Assembly (NCBI RefSeq): GCF_001513965.1
Contig: NZ_KQ948050.1
Coordinates: 1 to 62,142 of the forward strand
Direction: 5' to 3'
Length of the DNA stretch: 62,142 bases
Source: Streptomyces cellostaticus
GTDB lineage: Bacteria; Actinomycetota; Actinomycetes; Streptomycetales; Streptomycetaceae
Shown here: piece after piece, positions 34,785 through 42,279 of the stretch
Layout: every line of letters starts with the position of its first letter
Numbering within the stretch: position 1 is the stretch's first letter
Translations under genes and position numbers: made by a program
The notes under the pieces: model-generated
Seen by the model: only the letters and a program-made list of their open reading frames with translations
Database searches by the model: none
Told to the model about the DNA's origin: nothing

Positions 34785-35513
34785 ATGAGCGACAACCAAC
34801 TGCGGCTGGTGTGGATCTACCCGGACCTGCTGAGCACCTACGGCGACCAGGGCAACGCGCTCGTCGTGGAGCGCCGGGCACGGCAGCGGGGCCTGGACGT
34901 GGCCCGGCTGGACGTGCGCAGCGACCAGCCGATCCCGACCTCCGGCGACATCTACCTCATCGGCGGCGGCGAGGACCGGCCGCAGCGGCTGGCGGCCGAG
35001 AGACTGCGGCGCGACGGCCATCTGCAGCGGGCGGTGGAGAACGGCGCGATCGTCTTCTCCGTCTGCGCCGGCTACCAGATCCTCGGCCACGAGTTCATCA
35101 ACGACCTCGGCCAGCGCGAGCCCGGCCTCGGCCTGATCGACGTGGTGTCGGTGCGCGGCGAGGGCGAGCGGTGCGTCGGTGACGTCCTCGCGGACATCGA
35201 CCCGCAGCTCGGCCTGCCCCAGCTGACCGGCTTCGAGAACCACCAGGGCGTCACCCACCTCGGCCCCACGGCCCGCCCCTTCGCCCAGGTCCGGCTGGGC
35301 CGGGGCAACGGCACCGGGGACGGGACGGAGGGCGCGTACAACGGGACGGTCTTCGGTACGTACATGCACGGACCGGTCCTCGCCCGTAACCCGCAGATCG
35401 CCGACCTGCTGCTGAAGCTGGCGCTCGACGTCAACGCGCTGCCGGCGATCGACGACCGCTGGTACGACGCGCTCCGCAACGAGCGCATCGCGGCTGCGCA
35501 GCAGCCTGCGTGA
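34785..35513 (+). CDS. gatD: Lipid II isoglutaminyl synthase, glutamine amidotransferase subunit
   Basis: 242-aa class I-like glutaminase. Catalytic Cys94 in SVCAGYQ and His195 in MHGPVL. It supplies ammonia to MurT. The final codons, encoding AAQQPA and stop, are partly repeated 26 bases further on (35522-35537), so the natural 3' end may have been duplicated. Co-transcribed with murT. Confidence 0.95.
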   Translation: MSDNQLRLVWIYPDLLSTYGDQGNALVVERRARQRGLDVARLDVRSDQPIPTSGDIYLIGGGEDRPQRLAAERLRRDGHLQRAVENGAIVFSVCAGYQILGHEFINDLGQREPGLGLIDVVSVRGEGERCVGDVLADIDPQLGLPQLTGFENHQGVTHLGPTARPFAQVRLGRGNGTGDGTEGAYNGTVFGTYMHGPVLARNPQIADLLLKLALDVNALPAIDDRWYDALRNERIAAAQQPA

Positions 35514-35537
35514 TCACTGTGGCGCAGCAGCCTGCGT
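35496..35537. repeat. Short direct repeat at the gatD 3' end
   Basis: GCGCAGCAGCCTGCGT occurs at 35496-35511, inside the last gatD codons, and again at 35522-35537. The second copy would also encode AQQPA and stop in its own frame. Confidence 0.85.
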
Positions 35538-35675
35538 AAGCGCCGCCTCAGCGGCATCTCAGCGCACTCCGGCACTCTTGCAGGGGGTTCGCCTGACGGG
35601 CCGTCCGCTCACATGTGCGGGCGCGTCCAGCAGGCGGACGCCCGCTACGGAGCCACCCCCTCACGCCGGTAGGGT

Positions 35676-35716
35676 GGCCGGGAATCCGCCGGACGACGTG
35701 GTCCGGTTTCCCGGCC
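35676..35716. promoter_or_regulatory. Hairpin between gatD and pfkA
   Basis: GGCCGGGAA pairs with TTCCCGGCC, with an inner CCGGA/TCCGG helix. It ends 24 bases before the pfkA ATG, so it is either a terminator for murT-gatD or part of the pfkA leader. Confidence 0.5.
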
Positions 35717-35740
35717 CACGTTGAGAAGGTATTTCGGGCT

Positions 35741-36766
35741 ATGCGCATTGGTGTCCTCACGTCAGGCGGCGACTGCCCCGGCCTGAACGCCGTCATCCGG
35801 TCCGTCGTGCACCGTGCCGTCGCCGACCACGGCGACGAGGTCATCGGTTTCCGGGACGGCTGGAAGGGCCTCCTGGAATGCGACTACATGAAGCTCGACC
35901 TCGACGCCGTGGGCGGCATACTGGCGCGCGGCGGCACCATCCTCGGCTCCTCCCGGGTCCAGCCCTCGCACCTGCGGGACGGCGTGGAGCGGGCCAAGGG
36001 CCATGTCGAGGAGCTCGGCCTGGACGCGATCATCCCGATCGGCGGCGAGGGCACGCTGAAGGCGGCTCGGCTGATGTCGGACAACGGCCTGCCCATCGTC
36101 GGCGTCCCGAAGACCATCGACAACGACATCGCCGTCACGGATGTCACCTTCGGCTTCGACACGGCGGTGGGAGTCGCCACCGAGGCCCTTGACCGGCTCA
36201 AGACCACCGCCGAGTCCCATCAGCGCGTGCTGGTCGTGGAGGTCATGGGCCGGCACACCGGCTGGATCGCGCTGCACTCCGGCATGGCGGCCGGCGCGCA
36301 CGCCGTCGTCGTACCGGAACGGCCCTTCGACATCGAGGAGTTGGCGAGGAAGGTCGGCGAGCGGTTCGAGGCGGGCAAGCGGTTCGCCATCGTGGTCGCC
36401 GCGGAGGGGGCCAAGCCGCGTCCCGGCTCCATGGAGTTCGACGAGGGCGGCAAGGACATGTACGGCCACGAGCGCTTCGCGGGAATCGCACGGCAGCTCT
36501 CCATCGAGCTGGAGCAGCGGCTCGGCAAGGAGGCGCGGCCGGTGATCCTGGGGCATGTGCAGCGGGGCGGTACGCCGACGGCGTACGACCGGGTGCTGGC
36601 GACCCGGTTCGGGTGGCATGCGGTGGAGGCCGTGCACCGCGGGGAGTTCGGGCAGATGACCGCGCTGCGCGGGACCGACATCGTCATGGTGTCGCTCGCC
36701 GAGGCCGTGGAGACGCTGAAGACGGTGCCTGCGGAGCGGTACGACGAGGCGGAGTGCGTCCTGTAG
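35741..36766 (+). CDS. pfkA: 6-phosphofructokinase
   Basis: 341-aa phosphofructokinase. N-terminal GVLTSGGDCPGLNAVIR, then IPIGGEGTL and PKTIDND at about residues 103 and 127, and MGRHTGWIAL. Gly in GGEGT with Lys in PKTIDND is the combination of the ATP-using members of the group III actinobacterial enzymes. Phosphorylates fructose 6-phosphate in glycolysis. Streptomyces carry several copies; this fits the one I recall as PfkA3 by position. Its terminator follows at once. Confidence 0.9.
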   Translation: MRIGVLTSGGDCPGLNAVIRSVVHRAVADHGDEVIGFRDGWKGLLECDYMKLDLDAVGGILARGGTILGSSRVQPSHLRDGVERAKGHVEELGLDAIIPIGGEGTLKAARLMSDNGLPIVGVPKTIDNDIAVTDVTFGFDTAVGVATEALDRLKTTAESHQRVLVVEVMGRHTGWIALHSGMAAGAHAVVVPERPFDIEELARKVGERFEAGKRFAIVVAAEGAKPRPGSMEFDEGGKDMYGHERFAGIARQLSIELEQRLGKEARPVILGHVQRGGTPTAYDRVLATRFGWHAVEAVHRGEFGQMTALRGTDIVMVSLAEAVETLKTVPAERYDEAECVL

Positions 36767-36780
36767 TTCACCCGAGAACA

Positions 36781-36816
36781 AACCGCCCCCGGTCACAGCC
36801 GTGACCGGGGGCGGTT
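36781..36816 (+). terminator. Strong terminator after pfkA
   Basis: AACCGCCCCCGGTCAC and its exact complement (16 bp) around AGCC, followed by TCTAC. It begins 14 bases after the pfkA stop. Confidence 0.9.
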
Positions 36817-36870
36817 CTACTCTTGGGGGCGGACAGACGCGTACAACCCCCACGAATCAGGAGCCGGCGG

Positions 36871-37821
36871 ATGGATCACAGCGGGCACGGCATGATGATG
36901 GATCTGCCGCCGTTCACGCTGGGGCGCGGGCTCCAGTGGTCGGCGGATCCCTTCTTCCTCATCGCCTGCCTGCTGGGGCTCGGCCTGTACGGCTGGGGTG
37001 TGGTGCGGCTGCGGCGGCGCGGGGACGCGTGGCCCGCGGCCCGTACGGTGTCGTACGTCGTCGGTGTGCTGACCATCGCGCTGGTGATGTGCACCAAGCT
37101 GAACGACTACGGCATGGTCATGTTCAGCGTGCACATGGTGCAGCACATGGTGATCAGCATGCTCTCGCCGATCCTGATCCTGCTGGGCGCCCCGGTCACG
37201 CTCGCGCTGCGGGCGCTGCCGGTGGCCGGCAAGGGCCGCAAGGGGCCTCGTGAGCTGCTGCTGGCGCTGCTGCACAGCCGGTACATGCGGATCATCACAC
37301 ACCCGGTGTTCACGATCCCGCTGTTCGTCGCGAGCCTGTACGCGCTGTACTTCACCCCGATCTTCGACTTCCTGATGGGGTCGAGGACCGGGCACATCGC
37401 GATGATGGTGCACTTCCTCGCCGTGGGTGTGGTGTTCTTCTGGCCGATCATCGGCGTGGACCCGGGTCCCCACCGGCCGGGTCACCTGATGCGGATGCTG
37501 GAGCTGTTCGCGGGCATGCCGTTCCACGCCTTCTTCGGCATCGCGCTGATGATGGCCTCGGAGCCGATGGTGGAGACGTTCAAGAACCCGCCCGCCTCGC
37601 TCGGCATCGACGCGCTCTCCGATCAGAACGCGGCCGGCGGGATCGCCTGGGCGTTCAGCGAGATCCCGTCCGTGCTGGTGCTGATCGCGCTGCTGTTCCA
37701 GTGGTACGGCTCCGAGCAGCGGCAGGCCAAACGCAAGGACCGGGCCGCCGACCGGGACGGCGACAAGGAGCTGGAGGCTTACAACGCCTATCTGGCCTCG
37801 CTCAACGCGCGCGAGGGCTGA
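36871..37821 (+). CDS. CtaG-like cytochrome c oxidase assembly membrane protein
   Basis: 316-aa protein of the caa3-type CtaG family with seven or so membrane helices. The N terminus is His/Met-rich (MDHSGHGMMM), fitting copper handling. Conserved HMVQHMVISMLSPILILLGAP and later HFLAVGVVFFWPIIGVDP and GMPFHAFFGIALM segments contain the family's His residues. Acts in the membrane in copper delivery to cytochrome oxidase. AGGAG before the ATG. Confidence 0.88.
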   Translation: MDHSGHGMMMDLPPFTLGRGLQWSADPFFLIACLLGLGLYGWGVVRLRRRGDAWPAARTVSYVVGVLTIALVMCTKLNDYGMVMFSVHMVQHMVISMLSPILILLGAPVTLALRALPVAGKGRKGPRELLLALLHSRYMRIITHPVFTIPLFVASLYALYFTPIFDFLMGSRTGHIAMMVHFLAVGVVFFWPIIGVDPGPHRPGHLMRMLELFAGMPFHAFFGIALMMASEPMVETFKNPPASLGIDALSDQNAAGGIAWAFSEIPSVLVLIALLFQWYGSEQRQAKRKDRAADRDGDKELEAYNAYLASLNAREG

Positions 37822-37857
37822 GTACGCCGTATCCCCTCCCGGGGGAATTCGGGGCAC

Positions 37858-37878
37858 CATGGTCAAGGACGGACCATG
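37858..37878. promoter_or_regulatory. Short inverted repeat before small membrane gene
   Basis: CATGGTC, 7 bases, GACCATG: a perfect 7-bp inverted repeat 14 bases upstream of the next start codon. Could be an operator or RNA hairpin near the ribosome binding site. Confidence 0.3.
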
Positions 37879-37892
37879 AGGAGGGTGTCGCG

Positions 37893-38060
37893 ATGCCCGG
37901 TTCCACGAACGGTTCCACCAAGGCGATGGGGGCGATGACCGTCGGCGGGCTCGTCGTCGTGACGGCCTACACGGTCGCCCTCGGCAGCAACGGCTGGCTG
38001 TGGTTCGGCTGGGTGGTGCTGGGGCTGCTGACGCTCGCCATGGTCGTCACCCAGTCGTAG
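37893..38060 (+). CDS. Small two-helix membrane protein
   Basis: 55-aa protein with two predicted membrane helices: AMTVGGLVVVTAYTVALG (about 14-31) and WLWFGWVVLGLLTLAMVV (about 35-52). A GAGGAGGG site precedes the ATG. It follows the CtaG-like gene by 71 bases and may be co-transcribed. Function unknown. Confidence 0.7.
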   Translation: MPGSTNGSTKAMGAMTVGGLVVVTAYTVALGSNGWLWFGWVVLGLLTLAMVVTQS

Positions 38061-38097
38061 GACGCTCGTTGCGGGCGTGGCTGATTACAGTGCCCGC

Positions 38098-38583
38098 ATG
38101 AACAGCAGGGCTGCCTCCTTCGACGACCTCGACCGCAAGATCATCACCGCGCTGATGGCGAACGCCAGGACCAGCTTCGCCGAGATCGGCGCGGCGATCG
38201 GGCTGTCGTCCACCGCGGTCAAGCGGCGCGTGGACCGGCTGCGGGAGACCGGTGTGATCACCGGGTTCACGGCGACCGTGCAGCCCTCCGCGCTCGGCTG
38301 GCGCACGGAGGCGTACGTCGAGGTGTACTGCGAGGGCGCGGCCCCGCCGCGGCGCCTGGCGGAGGTCGTGCGCAACCATCCGGAGATCACGGCGGCCATG
38401 ACGGTGACGGGCGGCGCGGACGCGCTGCTGCATGTACGGGCGCGGGACGTGGAGCACTTCGAGGAGGTGCTGGAGCGGATTCGCGCCGAGCCGTTCATCC
38501 GGAAGACGATCAGCGTGATGGTGCTGTCCCACCTGCTCCCGGAAAGCCCGGAAGCGGGCGCCACCCACGCCGCACCGGAGTGA
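38098..38583 (+). CDS. Lrp/AsnC-family regulator
   Basis: 161-aa Lrp-type regulator. Helix-turn-helix at residues 9-55 (DDLDRKIITALMANARTSFAEIGAAIGLSSTAVKRRVDRL) and RAM ligand domain at about 75-150. It stands directly before an arginine hydrolase/ornithine aminotransferase operon on the same strand, so it is probably its regulator, responding to arginine or ornithine (inference from position). Start 38098 is the last ATG ahead of the domain. Confidence 0.9.
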   Translation: MNSRAASFDDLDRKIITALMANARTSFAEIGAAIGLSSTAVKRRVDRLRETGVITGFTATVQPSALGWRTEAYVEVYCEGAAPPRRLAEVVRNHPEITAAMTVTGGADALLHVRARDVEHFEEVLERIRAEPFIRKTISVMVLSHLLPESPEAGATHAAPE

Positions 38584-38637
38584 TCGCGAAGCAAACCTCT
38601 GGCCGCGCAGTTCTCGTGCGTTCTTCCCGGCAATAAC

Positions 38638-38657
38638 GCAGCGATGCTGCGCATGCA
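38638..38657. promoter_or_regulatory. Inverted repeats, candidate Lrp-type site
   Basis: GCAGC-GAT-GCTGC overlaps TGCGCATGCA, within the 164-base gap before the arginine-catabolic operon. It could be the Lrp-family operator. Confidence 0.35.
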
Positions 38658-38747
38658 CGCAGCTTTTGTTTCTTGTCGCCCGTCTCCGTCATTTCCTACC
38701 GTGGTGTCCACCCTCAGTGACACACAGGAAAGCGGAGGAAACCCTCT

Positions 38748-39557
38748 GTGGCCGAAAGCCGTGTGCCGCGCCCTCGGCGCTTCCTTGTCTGCGAACCCAG
38801 ACACTTCGCCGTGCAGTACGCGATCAATCCCTGGATGCATCCCGACACACCCGTCGACGTGGATCTGGCCCAGGAGCAGTGGCAGGCGCTGATCCGCGCC
38901 TACCGTGCCCACGGCCACCACGTCGAGGCGGTCGATCCCGTCCCCGGCCTGCCCGACATGGTCTTCGCCGCGAACGCGGCGTTCGTGGTCGGCGGCCGGG
39001 TCTTCGGCTCCCTGTTCCACGCGCCGGAGCGGCGCCCCGAGTCGGTCCACTACGACACCTGGTTCAAGGCGGCGGGCTACGACGTCTACCGCCCCGAGGC
39101 GGTGACCGAGGGCGAGGGAGACCTGGTGTGGACGGGCCGGTACGTGCTGGCCGGCACCGGTTTCCGCACCACGCGCGACGCCCACCGGGAGGCGCAGGAG
39201 TTCCTCGGTCACCCGGTGATCGGTCTGACCCTGGTGGACCCGTACTTCTACCACCTGGACACGGCGCTGTTCGTCCTGGACGACGACAACATCGTCTACT
39301 ACCCGGAGGCGTTCTCCCCAGGCAGCCGGGAGGTGCTCAAGCGCCTGTACCCGGACGCGGTGCTCGCCACCCGCGACGACGCGATGACGTTCGGCCTGAA
39401 CTCCGTGTCCGACGGCCGGCACGTCTTCATCGCCCCCAAGGCCGAGGCGCTGGCCGAGCGCCTGGCCGACCACGGTTACGTCCCCGTCCCCGTCGACCTG
39501 TCGGAGTTCCACAAGGCCGGCGGTGGCATCAAGTGCTGCACCCAGGAGATCCGCTGA
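38748..39557 (+). CDS. Amidinotransferase-fold hydrolase (DDAH-annotated; possibly arginine dihydrolase)
   Basis: 269-aa enzyme of the guanidine-modifying superfamily. The catalytic Cys is at 263 in GGGIKCC, the His near residue 170 lies in YFYHLDTALFVLD, and the acidic residues around FAAN. Automatic annotation would call this dimethylargininase, but it has Asn76 in MVFAANAAFV where DDAH and arginine deiminase carry an acidic residue, and an N-terminal INPWM, as in the cyanobacterial arginine dihydrolase ArgZ/AgrE. It is joined 1 base into rocD. The likely product would be ornithine, the substrate of the next enzyme (inference). Confidence 0.75.
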   Translation: MAESRVPRPRRFLVCEPRHFAVQYAINPWMHPDTPVDVDLAQEQWQALIRAYRAHGHHVEAVDPVPGLPDMVFAANAAFVVGGRVFGSLFHAPERRPESVHYDTWFKAAGYDVYRPEAVTEGEGDLVWTGRYVLAGTGFRTTRDAHREAQEFLGHPVIGLTLVDPYFYHLDTALFVLDDDNIVYYPEAFSPGSREVLKRLYPDAVLATRDDAMTFGLNSVSDGRHVFIAPKAEALAERLADHGYVPVPVDLSEFHKAGGGIKCCTQEIR

Positions 39558-40783
39558 TGACCGCACCCGCACACGCCCGTACCTCCGGCGACCTGATCCG
39601 GGCGGAGGAGCCGGTCCTCGCGCACAACTACCACCCTCTGCCCGTGGTCGTCGCCCGGGCCGAGGGCACCTGGGTGGAGGACGTCGAGGGCCGCCGCTAC
39701 CTCGATATGCTGGCCGGCTACTCGGCGCTCAACTTCGGCCACCGGCACCCGGTGCTGATCGAGGCCGCGCACCGCCAGCTGGACCGGCTCACCCTCACCT
39801 CCCGCGCCTTCCACAACGACCGGCTCGCCGAGTTCGCCGAGCGGCTCGCGGCGCTGACCGGCCTGGACATGGTGCTGCCGATGAACACCGGCGCGGAGGC
39901 GGTGGAGAGCGGCATCAAGGTGGCCCGCAAGTGGGCGTACGACGTGAAGGGCGTCCCCGCCGACCAGGCCACGATCGTGGTCGCGGCGGAGAACTTCCAC
40001 GGCCGTACGACGACGATCGTCAGCTTCTCCACGGACGAGTCGGCCCGCGCCGGTTTCGGCCCCTTCACGCCCGGCTTCCGGATCGTCCCGTACAACGACC
40101 TGGCCGCGCTGGAAGCGGCGGTGGACGAGACGACGGCCGCGGTGCTGATCGAGCCCATCCAGGGCGAGGCCGGGGTCCTGATCCCGGACGAGGGCTACCT
40201 GGCCGGCGTGCGTGAGCTGACGCGCCGCAAGGGGTGCCTGTTCATCGCGGACGAGATCCAGTCGGGCCTCGGCCGCACCGGCCGTACCCTCGCCGTCGAG
40301 CACGAGGACGTCGTCCCGGACGTGCTGCTGCTCGGCAAGGCGCTCGGCGGCGGCATCGTACCGGTGTCGGCGGTGGTGGCCCGGCGCGAGGTGCTGGGCG
40401 TGCTGCACCCGGGCGAGCACGGCTCCACGTTCGGCGGGAACCCCCTCGCCGCGGCGGTCGGCACGGCGGTGGTCGAGCTGCTGGAGACCGGTGAGTTCCA
40501 GCGGCGGGCGGCCGAGCTGGGTCTGGTCCTGCGCGGCGGGCTGGCCGAGCTGGTCGGCAAGGGCGTGACCGGTTTCCGCGCGCGCGGGCTGTGGGCGGGC
40601 GTCGACGTCGACCCGGCCATCGGCACCGGCCGGGAGATCAGCGAGCGCCTGATGCGGGAGGGGATCCTGGTCAAGGACACTCACGGTTCCACGATCCGGC
40701 TGGCGCCCCCGCTGACCATCACCGCCGGGGAACTGCGCTCCGCGCTGGGCGTGCTGGAGAAGGTGCTGGGCGAGGGGAACTGA
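39557..40783 (+). CDS. rocD: Ornithine aminotransferase
   Basis: 408-aa class III PLP aminotransferase. PLP lysine at 261 in LLGKALGGG; ELPTGA-type region as MNTGAEAVESGIKVARKW at about 111-128; FIADEIQSGLGRTG gives the cofactor-binding Asp. Converts ornithine to glutamate semialdehyde. The ATG overlaps the upstream stop as TGATG, so the pair works as one unit in arginine breakdown. A strong hairpin follows. Confidence 0.93.
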   Translation: MTAPAHARTSGDLIRAEEPVLAHNYHPLPVVVARAEGTWVEDVEGRRYLDMLAGYSALNFGHRHPVLIEAAHRQLDRLTLTSRAFHNDRLAEFAERLAALTGLDMVLPMNTGAEAVESGIKVARKWAYDVKGVPADQATIVVAAENFHGRTTTIVSFSTDESARAGFGPFTPGFRIVPYNDLAALEAAVDETTAAVLIEPIQGEAGVLIPDEGYLAGVRELTRRKGCLFIADEIQSGLGRTGRTLAVEHEDVVPDVLLLGKALGGGIVPVSAVVARREVLGVLHPGEHGSTFGGNPLAAAVGTAVVELLETGEFQRRAAELGLVLRGGLAELVGKGVTGFRARGLWAGVDVDPAIGTGREISERLMREGILVKDTHGSTIRLAPPLTITAGELRSALGVLEKVLGEGN

Positions 40784-40789
40784 GCGGGG

Positions 40790-40827
40790 GCAGGGGGCCG
40801 GCCGACAGCACTGGGCCGGCCCCCTGC
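40790..40827 (+). terminator. Terminator after rocD
   Basis: GCAGGGGGCCGGCC and its exact complement, 14 bp, with a 10-base loop, 7 bases after the rocD stop. Confidence 0.88.
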
Positions 40828-40941
40828 TTCTGGATGCGCACGAGTTGGGCCGGAGCTGCGCAATCCAACGAGGGCTGCTTTCCGTACTGATGACAGAAAG
40901 CAATTCCTCTTCGGTCCATACCTGTGACACCTGGACTCGTC

Positions 40942-41370
40942 ATGAACTCCACCCATGCCGCAGAAGTCACCTGGACGGGAGTGGCCGTGTCCTGTGCCGT
41001 CGCCAACACGGTGCTGCACACGCTGCTCATCCCGGAGCACCTGGAGGAGATGTTCTACATCGGGCTGCTGTTCGCCGTGGGAAGCGCTGTCATGCTCGTC
41101 GTGGCGGTGGCACTCGTCGTCCGGAAGCGTCCCTTGGCCGCCTGGCTGACCGGGGTACTGGTCAGTCTCGGGATGATCGTCGGTTTCGCGCTGTCGCGTA
41201 CCGTCGGCCTGCCGGGCGGCTATTACGAAGACACCTGGGACGCGCCCTACGGCCCCCTGTCCCTGCTCGTCGAGGGGCTGTTCGTCGTCGCGTTCCTCGC
41301 CTGGTTCTCGTACCGGACGGCACAGGTACCGGAACCACGACCGACTGCCCGCCTGAGTACCCGTCAGTAA
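40942..41370 (+). CDS. Four-helix membrane protein, unknown
   Basis: 142-aa integral membrane protein with four hydrophobic segments at about residues 11-31, 38-61, 66-89 and 103-125. Conserved-looking charged points are H28 (LHTLLIPEHLEEM) and YYEDTWDAPYGP between helices 3 and 4. No family recognised. A GTG six codons earlier is a possible start; neither has a good Shine-Dalgarno. It is between the rocD terminator and an acyltransferase 98 bases away. Confidence 0.6.
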   Translation: MNSTHAAEVTWTGVAVSCAVANTVLHTLLIPEHLEEMFYIGLLFAVGSAVMLVVAVALVVRKRPLAAWLTGVLVSLGMIVGFALSRTVGLPGGYYEDTWDAPYGPLSLLVEGLFVVAFLAWFSYRTAQVPEPRPTARLSTRQ

Positions 41371-41468
41371 ACGTTGCAAGGGGTCACCATGGACAGGGCC
41401 GGACCCGGTTCCGCGTGAGTGCATGCGCACTTACGCTGAGTCGATCCGCCCGAGTGAGGAGCGACCCC

Positions 41469-42188
41469 TTGTTCTACTACCTGCTCAAGTACGTGCTGCT
41501 GGGCCCCTTGCTCAGGCTGGTCTTCCGTCCCCGGATCGAGGGCCTGGAGAACGTACCGGCAACGGGTCCCGCGATCGTCGCAGGAAACCATCTGTCCTTC
41601 TCCGACCACTTTCTGATGCCGGCGATGCTGAAGCGCCGGATCACCTTCCTCGCCAAGGCGGAGTACTTCACCGGGCCCGGCATCAAGGGCAGGCTCACCG
41701 CGTTCTTCTTCCGCAGCGCCGGGCAGATCCCGGTGGACCGCTCGGGCAAGGACGCGGGGCAGGCCGCGATCCGCGAGGGGCTCGGCGTGCTGGGCAAGGG
41801 CGAACTGCTGGGCATCTACCCCGAGGGGACCCGTTCGCACGACGGCCGGCTGTACAAGGGCAAGGTGGGTGTCGCGGTCATGGCGCTGAGAGCCCAGGTG
41901 CCGGTCGTGCCCTGCGCGATGATCGGCACCTTCGAGGCGCAGCCGCCCGGCAAGGTGATCCCGAGCATCCACCCGGTCGTCATCCGCTTCGGCAAACCGC
42001 TCGACTTCTCCCGTTACGCCGGCATGGAGCAGGAGAGGGCCATCCTGCGGGCCGTCACCGACGAGATCATGTACGCGATCCTCTCGCTGTCCGAGCAGGA
42101 GTACGTCGACCAGTACGCGGCCGTCGCCAAGGCGGAGCAGGCGGCCGAGAAGAAGCAGCGCAAGTTCCCCCGGACCCCGCTCAGTTGA
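41469..42188 (+). CDS. 1-acyl-sn-glycerol-3-phosphate acyltransferase-like (PlsC)
   Basis: 239-aa membrane-associated acyltransferase. Motif HX4D is NHLSFSD at about residues 39-45; the second motif YPEGTRSHDG is at about 117-126. An N-terminal hydrophobic part (FYYLLKYVLLGPLLRLVF) would anchor it. The TTG start is favoured by GAGGAG 7 bases upstream and by the position of that hydrophobic part. Makes phosphatidic acid or a related lipid. Convergent with the aminopeptidase gene. Confidence 0.87.
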   Translation: MFYYLLKYVLLGPLLRLVFRPRIEGLENVPATGPAIVAGNHLSFSDHFLMPAMLKRRITFLAKAEYFTGPGIKGRLTAFFFRSAGQIPVDRSGKDAGQAAIREGLGVLGKGELLGIYPEGTRSHDGRLYKGKVGVAVMALRAQVPVVPCAMIGTFEAQPPGKVIPSIHPVVIRFGKPLDFSRYAGMEQERAILRAVTDEIMYAILSLSEQEYVDQYAAVAKAEQAAEKKQRKFPRTPLS

Positions 42189-42230
42189 TCTCTGCCCTCG
42201 GCGGACGGGTCTTCCCCTACGCGGACGACG

Positions 42231-42261
42231 AAGGGGCGGCCGGGGAGTCCGGCCGCCCCTT
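42231..42261. terminator. Terminator between convergent genes
   Basis: AAGGGGCGGCCGG and its exact complement (13 bp) with a 5-base loop, in the gap between the acyltransferase and the tripeptidyl aminopeptidase. Confidence 0.85.
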
Positions 42262-42279
42262 GTCGCCGTACCGGTGTGG

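Noticed and set aside
38748..39557. Plain assignment as dimethylarginine dimethylaminohydrolase
   Set aside because: The residue pattern and rocD coupling fit arginine dihydrolase better, so the substrate was left open.
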